This document shows positions 36,103-43,332 of a DNA stretch of 64,000 nucleotides, in pieces. This DNA is from Acidobacteriota bacterium (GTDB lineage Bacteria; Acidobacteriota; Terriglobia; Versatilivoradales; Versatilivoraceae). The position numbers and the translations under genes were made by a program. How positions within the stretch are numbered: the first letter of the stretch is position 1; the number at the start of each line of letters is the position of its first letter. The DNA lies in contig JAJDUG010000053.1 in NCBI GenBank assembly GCA_022826755.1, positions 52,184 to 116,183 on the forward strand, written 5' to 3'. The notes below the pieces were generated by a model. It was not told the DNA's origin, did no database searches, and saw nothing but the letters and a program-made list of their open reading frames with translations.

Positions 36103-36699
36103 CTACCGAACCGCCGTTACCGACCGGCTCAAGACCCCCGTGGACTCCTGGGGATAGTAGTGCAGGGAACTCACTTCCAGCCCCCGCTCCAGTGGGCGCA
36201 CTCCCAGACAGGTCACCGGCGGGCAGTGGCCGGCATTCTCGGTTGCAAACTCCGAGGCCAGGTGGACCGGATAGCGGCTGATCCGGGCCCGCGCTCGCTC
36301 CAGCCGCTCCAGCCCCGAGGCCCCTCCGGTCGATATGAGCCCGATCTCGAACTCGAAGCCGAGGTCCCCGTCCAGGTACCGGAAGGGTTGCCGGCCGGAA
36401 AAGTCCGGTCCCAGCGAAAGGACAGGCGCCCTCTCGCTGCCGCCGGCGCAGGAGAGCAGCTCCGACCAGCGCCCGCAGCGTACCAGGTGGCTGGCCCCGA
36501 TCACATGAACCTCGAAGTCCATGTCGAGGTGGCGCAGGACGGCCGAGGATACGACCTTGAAGCGGGCGAGGTCGATGGCTTCCCGAAACAGGCAGAGTCG
36601 CAGGTTGCGGTGCGAGGTGTCCCGGTATTGGACGGCGAGCCCCGGCCGGGGGTTCTCAACCGGTGGCTCGGTGCATGACAGGGAAGATGGTTGCTGCAC
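36103..36699 (-). CDS. DUF2617-like protein
   Basis: 198-residue protein resembling the DUF2617 family of unknown function: DMDFEVHVIGASHLVRCGRW (about residues 52-71), VLSLGPDFSGRQPFRYLDGD, FEFEIGLISTGGASGLERLE. The start is uncertain: GTG at 36699 (QQPSSLSCTEPP) is the most plausible, but it has no good RBS, and a longer frame exists that reads through the DUF4178 gene. It sits between DUF4178 and the coiled-coil gene on the same strand with short gaps, so it belongs to the cluster. Confidence 0.55.
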   Translation of the reverse strand: MQQPSSLSCTEPPVENPRPGLAVQYRDTSHRNLRLCLFREAIDLARFKVVSSAVLRHLDMDFEVHVIGASHLVRCGRWSELLSCAGGSERAPVLSLGPDFSGRQPFRYLDGDLGFEFEIGLISTGGASGLERLERARARISRYPVHLASEFATENAGHCPPVTCLGVRPLERGLEVSSLHYYPQESTGVLSRSVTAVR

Positions 36700-36760
36700 C
36701 GTCTTTCGAGTCCTGTGGTGAAGGCCGTGGGATAGAGACCCTGCCGGCGAGGATTTCCGG

Positions 36761-37378
36761 CTAGGCTCTGAAGATCTTGATCCGGCTGGGGCTGATCTTT
36801 TCCGAGATACCGACCTCGAAGGGGTCGCCCTCATACTTCTCGATGAAGAGTGTAAGGTCGTCGCAATCGAACTTCCAGTAGTAGAAGCCCTCGCCCTCGG
36901 GCCCGTCATCCTTGAAGTAACCGGCCTCGGCGCTTTCCCGGTAATACCATCGCTTGTCCTGAAACTCGATGAAACGGGACCGCGACCTCTCCTCGTCCAT
37001 TTGGACCAGATCTTCCTCGGTGACGCCGATGGCTCCCAGGTGCAGCCCCCCCTGCCTCTGCAGGGTGATTTCCAGTTCGTCGTCCTCGGACCATTCCAGG
37101 AAGATTCTCTTGCCGGCGCTGAGGCCGCTCAGCTCGAACCACTGCTCGCCGTTGGACTCGTAGCGGTTCAGCCGGTCTACCGTAAGAGACAGGTCCTCGT
37201 AGGATAGGCCGGCTCCGGAAAGGATGACGTTGTCTCCCCGGGTTGCATCCCTGATGGTGAGGTTGGCCAGGTCGGTTGGCTTGGGCAAGGCCTCCACCTT
37301 GGGCTTTTTCTTGCGTAGCGCCTTGTAGAGGAGGTAACCCGCCAAGCCCAGCAGGATCAGGATGAGGACTTCGGTCAT
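36761..37378 (-). CDS. DUF4178 protein with N-terminal membrane helix
   Basis: 205-residue protein. Residues 1-20 form a membrane helix (MTEVLILILLGLAGYLLYKA) followed by a lysine-rich stretch. The rest is a DUF4178 domain: LANLTIRDATRGDNVILSGA, SYEDLSLTVDRLNRYESNGE, WFELSGLSAGKRIFLEWSED, and a C-terminal DDLTLFIEKYEGDPFEVGIS. DUF4178 is related in position to YjfK-type proteins of PspA operons. Cytosolic domain at the membrane face is likely. The gene lies 24 bases behind pspA. Confidence 0.8.
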   Translation of the reverse strand: MTEVLILILLGLAGYLLYKALRKKKPKVEALPKPTDLANLTIRDATRGDNVILSGAGLSYEDLSLTVDRLNRYESNGEQWFELSGLSAGKRIFLEWSEDDELEITLQRQGGLHLGAIGVTEEDLVQMDEERSRSRFIEFQDKRWYYRESAEAGYFKDDGPEGEGFYYWKFDCDDLTLFIEKYEGDPFEVGISEKISPSRIKIFRA

Positions 37379-37402
37379 GGCGAGGTGCGGTTTGCCCCCG
37401 GT

Positions 37403-38089
37403 TTACGGCCTCTTGGAGGACTCCACCTCGGCCTTCAGCCGGTCCAGCTCGCTGTCGGTGGTGGAGACGTCCAGGGCGGCAAACTCCTTCTCCAGGTCGG
37501 GGTCGGCGCCAACCGACATGTTCTCGTAGGCCTTGGCGGTGGCTTCTTCCCGGTTGACGGCCTCTTCGAAGCGCGAGATGGAAGCAAAGGCGTTGTCGTC
37601 GGTTCCCAGGCCGCTCATTACCTGGGCCATCTTCTTCTGGGCGTTGGCGGCGTTCTTGCGGGCGATGAGCGTACTGGCCTTGCGCTTGGACTCGTCGATC
37701 TTGCGGCGGAGCTGCTCCACCTGGTTCTTGAGCTTGTCGCGGGCGATCACGCCCTGATCCACCGCATCCTTGAGGGAGGCCGCCTGCTGGTCGCACTCGG
37801 TCTTCTTGGCCAGGGCCTTCCTGGCCAGGTCCTCGTTGCCCGCCAGCAGGGCCTTCCTGGCCTTGCCTTCCCAGTCCTTGGACTGTTCCAGATACTTGCC
37901 GTACTCGGCTTCCAGGCGGTTGCAGTTGCTCATGGCATCGGCGGCCGAACGGATCACCCGGTGAAGCTGGTCCTCCATGTCCCGGATGCTCTGCCGCAGG
38001 GTCGACTCGAAGGTGGCGTCCTCCAGTTTGTCGACGCCCTGGTTGAGCTTTCCCTTGCTGACTCGAAACAATCTGTCAAGGATCCCCAT
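37403..38089 (-). CDS. pspA: PspA/IM30 family membrane-remodelling protein
   Basis: 228-residue PspA/IM30 (ESCRT-III-like) protein that coats and stabilises stressed inner membrane. ATG at 38089 (MGILDRLFRVSKGKLNQGVD) is chosen over an upstream frame. The N-terminal amphipathic helix is followed by long helices with high heptad content (MEDQLHRVIRSAADAMSNCN; KLKNQVEQLRRKIDESKRKA), the usual hairpin layout. The length matches the family. No pspF/pspBC partners are present; the neighbours are DUF2170-like and DUF4178, as in the yjf-type operon where the PspA protein is YjfJ. Confidence 0.92.
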   Translation of the reverse strand: MGILDRLFRVSKGKLNQGVDKLEDATFESTLRQSIRDMEDQLHRVIRSAADAMSNCNRLEAEYGKYLEQSKDWEGKARKALLAGNEDLARKALAKKTECDQQAASLKDAVDQGVIARDKLKNQVEQLRRKIDESKRKASTLIARKNAANAQKKMAQVMSGLGTDDNAFASISRFEEAVNREEATAKAYENMSVGADPDLEKEFAALDVSTTDSELDRLKAEVESSKRP

Positions 38090-38120
38090 GGTTGTTGACT
38101 CCTTCGGTTGGAAATGCGGG

Positions 38121-38534
38121 TCAGGCGCTGTGAGTCCCCCCCAGCAGGTCCCTGGCCTCGCAGACATCCCCGACCAGGAAGCTGATGCAGGAGAGGATGT
38201 CGTCCCGATCGTCCTCGCCCAGGCTCTGCAGCTTGGCGAAGTTGTTCAGGGTGATGGCCGTCTTGCCGTTTCCCAGGTCGTAAAGCTGGAAGCTGGAGGT
38301 GGAGATGCCGTTCTGGGCATCCAGCATCCGGGCCATCAGGGCAGAATCGACCGAGTTCGAATCCACCACCTGGCAGGAGACCGCGTTATAGAGAATGTCC
38401 TCCTCCAGCACGCAGGAGACGGAGATCCCGCTCTCGATGTCCCTGATCTGAAGGGTATCGCCTTCGACCTTGACCACCTCGTAACCCGCATTGGCTACGA
38501 TTTCCTCCACCTCGTCGATCATCGGACCCGCCAT
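38121..38534 (-). CDS. DUF2170/YjfI-like protein
   Basis: 137-residue soluble protein, first gene of the minus-strand cluster. ATG at 38534 follows GAGGGAGG with seven-base spacing. Features in order: ANAGYEVVKVEGDTLQIRDI, SCVLEEDILYNAVSCQVVDS, then ARMLDAQNGISTSSFQLYDL and RDDILSCISFLVGDVCEARD. The last two blocks line up by eye with E. coli YjfI, so I assign it to DUF2170 (YbjN-like fold possible). Function unknown; encoded directly upstream of pspA, consistent with a regulator or partner of PspA. Confidence 0.6.
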   Translation of the reverse strand: MAGPMIDEVEEIVANAGYEVVKVEGDTLQIRDIESGISVSCVLEEDILYNAVSCQVVDSNSVDSALMARMLDAQNGISTSSFQLYDLGNGKTAITLNNFAKLQSLGEDDRDDILSCISFLVGDVCEARDLLGGTHSA

Positions 38535-38874
38535 CGAGAAACCTCCCTCAGCAACCATCCAAAGCACATGCGCGACGCCGCCATTATGTCAGCAACGGCT
38601 GCGATTATCAATGCCGCGGGAATGAGAAGTCGGAAGCCGCCCAACTCCGCGAGATTCGCCTTACACACTGGAGTTGAACAATCCTTCTGGAATTTGCAAA
38701 AACTCTTTTCCTACAATGAATTTCAAAGAATACCCAACCGCTTTGCCATGGTGGCGGGAAAAGCGGAAGCGGTTCTTCCGGAGGACTGCAACCTGGTCTG
38801 ACTGGGTCAGAGAACGCCGGAGCGGTCGAGTCGACGGCGAGGATGGGTGTCTTTATCGCGTGAGGGAAAAAGAA
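38535..38874. other. Spacer between the pspA cluster and the defence island
   Basis: 340 bases between divergent genes. It must hold the promoter of the pspA cluster (minus) and of the next membrane gene (plus). I see no clear consensus promoter pair, repeat or RNA here; an AT-rich patch at about 38690-38720 is a candidate promoter region. Confidence 0.4.
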
Positions 38875-39681
38875 ATGACAATCGCAAAACGAGTGACGTT
38901 GGCTGTTGGTGCGGGGCTATGCATAGTGTCTCTATGGTCGACACTGATTGCCCAGAGTGAATTCGAGAGTTCAACCCCGTCAACAAATGCTCTTCCGCTC
39001 ATTACGCTCCTGGTTTTTGGCGGCATTGTCGCCATGTTTGCGGTTAGGAAAGGCTACGGGGGACTACTCTGGTTCATTTATGGTTTCCTTTTGTTTCCGA
39101 TCGCACTGCTCCACATCCTTTTACGGAAAAAGAAATCGGAAATCCCCAAGAACAAGGCAATAGCCTCCAACCTTGAGAATAGCATTCGATCATTGCCGGA
39201 CTTCCGTGCGGACGACGTCTATGTCAGTCCGTATAACCTTTCGGGGATCGCAATCGACAGAGAACAGGCCAAGGTGGCGTTGATCGCTGGAGACCAAATC
39301 GACATCATTCCCGCAAATGGATTCTACAAATGTGAACTACTCCAGGACGGGGTGCAAATCGCACGCGCCAACCGCGGAAGTCAACTGTTGGGTATCGCTG
39401 TTGGCGGTGCTTTGCTTGGCAAAGCCGGCGCGATGATCGGCGGTCTTTCAGGATCCAGCACCATCAGCGAAAACTTCCATAGAGTGGTGCTACGGCTGGT
39501 TGTCGATCACTTCGACAGACCCGTGCATGAAACCGTGCTGGTTGATTCCGAAAGAGCCTTGGCAAAAGACAACAAATTGTACAAGGAGGCAGTGGAGAAA
39601 GCCGAACTGTGGTACGGCCGGGTGATCGGCCTCATGCAGAAGGCCAGTGAACAGCCACGGGAACTTCCTTCGAGCGACTGA
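38875..39681 (+). CDS. Hypothetical membrane protein
   Basis: 268-residue protein of unknown family. ATG at 38875 (MTIAKRVTLAVGAGLCIVSL) is used; a weak GAGG lies upstream. Three hydrophobic segments are seen at about 8-24, 40-55 and 65-85, followed by a KKKSE stop-transfer patch. The cytosolic part shows YNLSGIAIDREQAKVALIAG, a glycine-rich block GIAVGGALLGKAGAMIGGLS (about 185), and VVLRLVVDHFDRPVHETVLV. The pattern resembles small bacterial proteins with a PH-like or glycine-zipper membrane segment. It lies at the island border, and codon use is less GC-biased than in the pspA cluster. Confidence 0.6.
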   Translation: MTIAKRVTLAVGAGLCIVSLWSTLIAQSEFESSTPSTNALPLITLLVFGGIVAMFAVRKGYGGLLWFIYGFLLFPIALLHILLRKKKSEIPKNKAIASNLENSIRSLPDFRADDVYVSPYNLSGIAIDREQAKVALIAGDQIDIIPANGFYKCELLQDGVQIARANRGSQLLGIAVGGALLGKAGAMIGGLSGSSTISENFHRVVLRLVVDHFDRPVHETVLVDSERALAKDNKLYKEAVEKAELWYGRVIGLMQKASEQPRELPSSD

Positions 39682-39786
39682 AGGATCAGTCTCAACTGCC
39701 CCGACTGGGTGCCGAGGTGTTCATTGATTGCAGGGAAACATGTGGCAAGCACTCGTGATGGCTGGTTTTGCCGTTTGAAAAGGCTC

Positions 39787-39815
39787 TTGAAAGAATATGA
39801 TATGTTTGTTATAAA
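39787..39815 (+). promoter_or_regulatory. Promoter of the hsdM-led defence operon, probably leaderless
   Basis: -35 TTGAAA (39787-39792), a 17-base spacer and -10 TATAAA (39810-39815). A transcript would begin about seven bases later, at or next to the A of the hsdM start codon (39822). No Shine-Dalgarno sequence is visible upstream of that ATG, which agrees with leaderless translation. Confidence 0.6.
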
Positions 39816-39821
39816 ACATAT
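39800..39821. promoter_or_regulatory. Palindromic operator abutting hsdM
   Basis: Perfect 8-bp inverted repeat ATATGTTT-GTTATA-AAACATAT that overlaps the -10 box and ends one base before the hsdM ATG. HsdM itself begins with an XRE-type HTH, so self-repression through this site is a direct prediction, similar to C-protein control in RM systems. Confidence 0.65.
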
Positions 39822-41654
39822 ATGGCACATTCACACGACATTCCGACCACATTGCGCAACATTCGCGCCAACCTGGATCTCACCCAGGAGAAGCTCGCCG
39901 AGCGTCTCGGAGTTTCCTTCGCCACCGTCAATCGCTGGGAAGGCGGATTGGTCATGCCCCAGAAGGCGGCGCGCGAGGCCATCGCCGCGCTGGCTGCAGA
40001 AGTCGGAGTCGACGCCGATGAATCGGTTGCGGAACCCACCGAAGCGGCGGCGCGGGTCACCCGCCGGCGTTCCCGCCGGCGCCGGACGGCTGTTCCATCC
40101 ACCAAACCCATGGAGCAGATGCTGTGGGACGCCGCCTGCTCCATCCGGGGGGAGAAAGATGCGCCCAAGTTCAAGGACTACCTGCTGCCGCTTCTCTTTC
40201 TCAAACGCCTTTCCGACGTCTTCGACGACGAGATTGAACGTCTGGCCGAGGAATACGGAGACCGGAAGGTTGCCCAAGAGATCGCGGAGAATGACCACGG
40301 TCTGCTGCGTTTCTACCTGCCGCCGGAAGCCCGCTGGGGAGTCATCAGCGGACGTGAAACTTATCAGTGGCCTCACGACGACCGGGGGCGAAGCAGGCGG
40401 CCCCACGACATTGGCGAGCATCTGACCCGGGCGGTGCGGGCGGTCGTGCGGCAGAATCCCACGCTTTCGGGTGTCATCGACTTGGTGGACTTCGCCTCCG
40501 AACGGAACGGCGAGCGCGACCTCAACCCGGCTAGGCTCGCCGACGTGGTGGAGACCTTCTCCGATCCCCGATATCGGCTCGGCCTGGCCGACGTGCAGCC
40601 CGACTTCCTGGGACGGGCCTACGAGTACCTGCTCCGCAAGTTCGCCGAAGGCTCCGGCCAGAGCGCGGGCGAGTTCTTCACCCCCACCGAGGTCGGCTTC
40701 CTCATGGCCCACATCCTGCGCCCCAGGCCCGGCGAGGACTGCCACGACTACGCCTGCGGCTCGGCCGGTCTGCTGGTCAAGCTCCAACTGGTCGCCCGCG
40801 AGATCGACCCCACCAGCCGAGTGCCGCTCAAGCTCTGCGGCCAGGAACTGCAGGCCGAGGGCTACGCCGTCGCCCACATGAACGCCATAATCCACGACAT
40901 GGAAGCGCAAATCGCCCGAGGCGACACCATGATCAACCCCAAGTTCAAGACCCCATCCGGGCAGATCGCCGCCCACGACATCGTAGTCGCCAACCCCATG
41001 TGGAACCAACCCTTCAACCCGGACCTCTTCTCCAACGATCCGTTCGACCGCTTCCGAACCCGGGGCGGTGTCACCACCGGCAAGGGTGACTGGGCCTGGC
41101 TTCAGCACACCCTGGCCTGCCTCAACGAGCGCGGGCGGGCGGCGGTGGTGCTCGACACCGGCGCCATGACCCGCGGCTCCGGCGCCAAGCACGAGGACAG
41201 GGAGCGCAATATCCGCAAGTGGTTCGTCGAGCGCGACCTCATCGATGGCGTCATCCTGCTCCCGGACAACCTCTTCTACAACACCAGTGCCGCCGGCATC
41301 ATCGTGGTGCTGTCCAAGCGCAAGCCGGCCGGCCGCAAGGGAAAGATCGTGCTCCTCAACGCCAGCCGGCGCGTGCGCAAAGGACGCCCCAAGAATTATA
41401 TCCCGGACGAAGACATTCGTCCGTTGGCAGCAGCCTTCGCGAAGGGTGAATGGGTCGAGGGCGAGGTCGCCGTAATCACGCGGGAGCAGGCCGAGAAAGC
41501 CGACTACAACTTGAGCCCGAGCCGGTGGGTGGGGCAGGCGGAAGCTGTAACACAGCGCCCGATCAGCGAGATCATCGCCGAGATGCGGCGCCTGGATGAG
41601 GAGGCTCGGGAGGTGGATATGCAGTTGGCGAAGATGTTGGCGCGATTGCAATAG
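39822..41654 (+). CDS. hsdM: Type I restriction-modification DNA methyltransferase with N-terminal XRE HTH
   Basis: 610-residue HsdM that methylates adenine together with HsdS. Residues 8-55 are an XRE-like helix-turn-helix ([33 protein letters not shown]), then an Arg-rich linker ([11 protein letters not shown]). HsdM_N starts near 98 ([40 protein letters not shown]). The methylase core has the AdoMet motif [10 protein letters not shown] (D309) and the catalytic motif N391-P-M-W instead of the usual NPPF/Y, which is unusual. The start directly abuts the palindrome. It leads an operon with the aspartic protease, HsdS, ATPase, Argonaute and SIR2 genes. Confidence 0.92.
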   Translation: MAHSHDIPTTLRNIRANLDLTQEKLAERLGVSFATVNRWEGGLVMPQKAAREAIAALAAEVGVDADESVAEPTEAAARVTRRRSRRRRTAVPSTKPMEQMLWDAACSIRGEKDAPKFKDYLLPLLFLKRLSDVFDDEIERLAEEYGDRKVAQEIAENDHGLLRFYLPPEARWGVISGRETYQWPHDDRGRSRRPHDIGEHLTRAVRAVVRQNPTLSGVIDLVDFASERNGERDLNPARLADVVETFSDPRYRLGLADVQPDFLGRAYEYLLRKFAEGSGQSAGEFFTPTEVGFLMAHILRPRPGEDCHDYACGSAGLLVKLQLVAREIDPTSRVPLKLCGQELQAEGYAVAHMNAIIHDMEAQIARGDTMINPKFKTPSGQIAAHDIVVANPMWNQPFNPDLFSNDPFDRFRTRGGVTTGKGDWAWLQHTLACLNERGRAAVVLDTGAMTRGSGAKHEDRERNIRKWFVERDLIDGVILLPDNLFYNTSAAGIIVVLSKRKPAGRKGKIVLLNASRRVRKGRPKNYIPDEDIRPLAAAFAKGEWVEGEVAVITREQAEKADYNLSPSRWVGQAEAVTQRPISEIIAEMRRLDEEAREVDMQLAKMLARLQ

Positions 41655-41689
41655 ACTATGGATACTCAGGAGCGAAGGGAGGAAGGAAC

Positions 41690-42061
41690 ATGGGAGCGAC
41701 GCACGTAACGGTCAGGATTACCAACCCTGCGGACCGGGACAGGTTCTGGGAGGGTCTGTTTCTGGTTGACACAGGGGCAACCGATTCCCTGGTGCCCAGG
41801 CCTCACCTGGAAGCCATTGGCCTCAAGCCCGAGGGGAAGCGCATCTATGAGCTGGCCGATGGGAGTGAGATCACGGTGGATGTCACCGTCGCCAAGATCG
41901 AGTTCATGGGTGAATTCGTCGGCGGGACAGTCATCTTCGGCGAATCTGACGCAGAGCCGCTGCTGGGCCTGACGGCGTTGGAATCCGTCGGTATAGAAGT
42001 GGACCCACTGAATCAGCGGCTGAAGCGGCTGCCGGCCGTGCGGCTGAAGGGGCTGGTGTGA
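41690..42061 (+). CDS. Clan AA (retropepsin-like) aspartic protease
   Basis: 123-residue protein with a retroviral-type aspartic protease fold. The catalytic motif is LVDTGATDSLVP (about residues 25-36), followed by LADGSEITVDVTVAKIEFMG and the second hydrophobic-hydrophobic-Gly motif in PLLGLTALESVGI (about 90-102). Such single-domain proteases act as homodimers. Good RBS (AGGGAGG). It sits between hsdM and hsdS and overlaps the hsdS start by four bases (GTGA), so production is coupled. Similar stand-alone proteins occur in many bacterial accessory regions; its role inside an RM operon is unknown. Confidence 0.8.
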   Translation: MGATHVTVRITNPADRDRFWEGLFLVDTGATDSLVPRPHLEAIGLKPEGKRIYELADGSEITVDVTVAKIEFMGEFVGGTVIFGESDAEPLLGLTALESVGIEVDPLNQRLKRLPAVRLKGLV

Positions 42062-43332
42062 CTGCAAGGAATAGAGCATGGACATGGCGTCCCTTTGGGG
42101 AGTTGTTCGAGATTGGCGTGGGGAAAACCATGTCTGCCGCCGCTCGCAATAGTGCCAACAAGACGCCGTTCTTACGGACATCTAATGTCCTCTGGGACGA
42201 GATTGACCTGTCGTCCGTCGACGAGATGTCAATCCCGGAGCACGAACTGCCGGCAAAGTTGCTTAGGTATGGCGACCTGCTCGTTTGTGAGGGAGGGGAG
42301 ATTGGCCGTGCAGCCATCTGGGGTGGGGAAGTCGAAACGATGTCGTTTCAGAATCATGTGCACCGGCTACGTCCTATTGACGAAGAGGTCGATCCCCGTT
42401 TTTATGTGTACTTCCTGCAATCCGCCTTTACCCAGCTCGGGATCTTTGAGGGGGCCGGCAACAAGACGACCATTCCGAACCTGTCCCGCAGCCGCGTGGC
42501 AGGACTGGATGTGCCTCAACCGCCATTGAGCGAGCAACAGGCGATCAGTGGGGCGCTCAGTCGCGTACGTGAGGCGAGCAGGGTCCAGGACCAGCTTGTT
42601 GCGAACACACAGGAATTGAAGCACGCTGCAATGCAGAAGCTGTTCACACGCGGCCTGCGAGACGAGACGCAGAAGGAAACCAAGATCGGCCCGGTGCCTG
42701 AGAGTTGGGATGTGGTTCCCCTCGGCACACTAGGCAGAATTGGAAACGGTTCGACGCCTAGAAAGGCTACATCGGAGTATTGGACGGGTGGAACCTATCC
42801 TTGGCTGACCAGTGCCAAAGTGTACGACCGTAATATCGTAGGGGCTGAGCGGTTCGTGACAGAGTTTGCTCTCGCGGAATGCCACCTCCCGCGCATAAAA
42901 CCAGGCGCGGTACTGATTGCTATTACCGGTCAGGGAAAGACGCTCGGACATTGCGCCGTGCTAGGTATCGAAGCAACGATCAATCAGCACCTTGCCTACG
43001 TTGAGGTTGATAGCACCATAGCCCACCCCTCATTTGTTCGTGGTTACCTCGAAACTCAGTACGACTTCTTTAGACAGGTTGGTGCGGGTGGTGGTAGCAC
43101 CAAGGGAGCACTTACATGCGCCTTCCTGCGGAGCTTTCCAATCCCCTTACCGTCAGTGATAGACGAACAACAAGAAATCATCGCTACCCTCGACGCCATC
43201 GACCGCAAGATTGACCTGCATCGCGGAAAGCGCGCTGTGCTGGACGACCTGTTCAGAGCGTTGCTGCACAAGCTGATGACGGGGGAAATTCGCGTGGGAG
43301 AGTTGAGTTTGGCTGGACAGAAGGAGCGCTAG
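42058..43332 (+). CDS. hsdS: Type I restriction-modification specificity subunit
   Basis: 424-residue HsdS that recognises the split target site and tethers HsdM and HsdR. Two target-recognition domains are visible: TRD1 at about 5-150 (TWRPFGELFEIGVGKTMSAA), a first conserved helix at about 155-205 (LSEQQAISGALSRVREASRV; QELKHAAMQKLFTRGL), TRD2 beginning at about 215 (IGPVPESWDVVPLGTLGRIG) and the second helix at about 365-410 (DEQQEIIATLDAIDRKIDLH; FRALLHKLMTGEI). GTG start overlaps the protease stop. Base composition is less GC-rich than in hsdM. A second, detached copy of its 3' end lies at 45163-45252. Confidence 0.93.
   Translation: MTARNRAWTWRPFGELFEIGVGKTMSAAARNSANKTPFLRTSNVLWDEIDLSSVDEMSIPEHELPAKLLRYGDLLVCEGGEIGRAAIWGGEVETMSFQNHVHRLRPIDEEVDPRFYVYFLQSAFTQLGIFEGAGNKTTIPNLSRSRVAGLDVPQPPLSEQQAISGALSRVREASRVQDQLVANTQELKHAAMQKLFTRGLRDETQKETKIGPVPESWDVVPLGTLGRIGNGSTPRKATSEYWTGGTYPWLTSAKVYDRNIVGAERFVTEFALAECHLPRIKPGAVLIAITGQGKTLGHCAVLGIEATINQHLAYVEVDSTIAHPSFVRGYLETQYDFFRQVGAGGGSTKGALTCAFLRSFPIPLPSVIDEQQEIIATLDAIDRKIDLHRGKRAVLDDLFRALLHKLMTGEIRVGELSLAGQKER

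Noticed and set aside
39831..41651. Open frame of about 606 codons on the minus strand
   Set aside because: Antisense to hsdM over its full length, without recognisable domains; a by-product of high GC codon bias.
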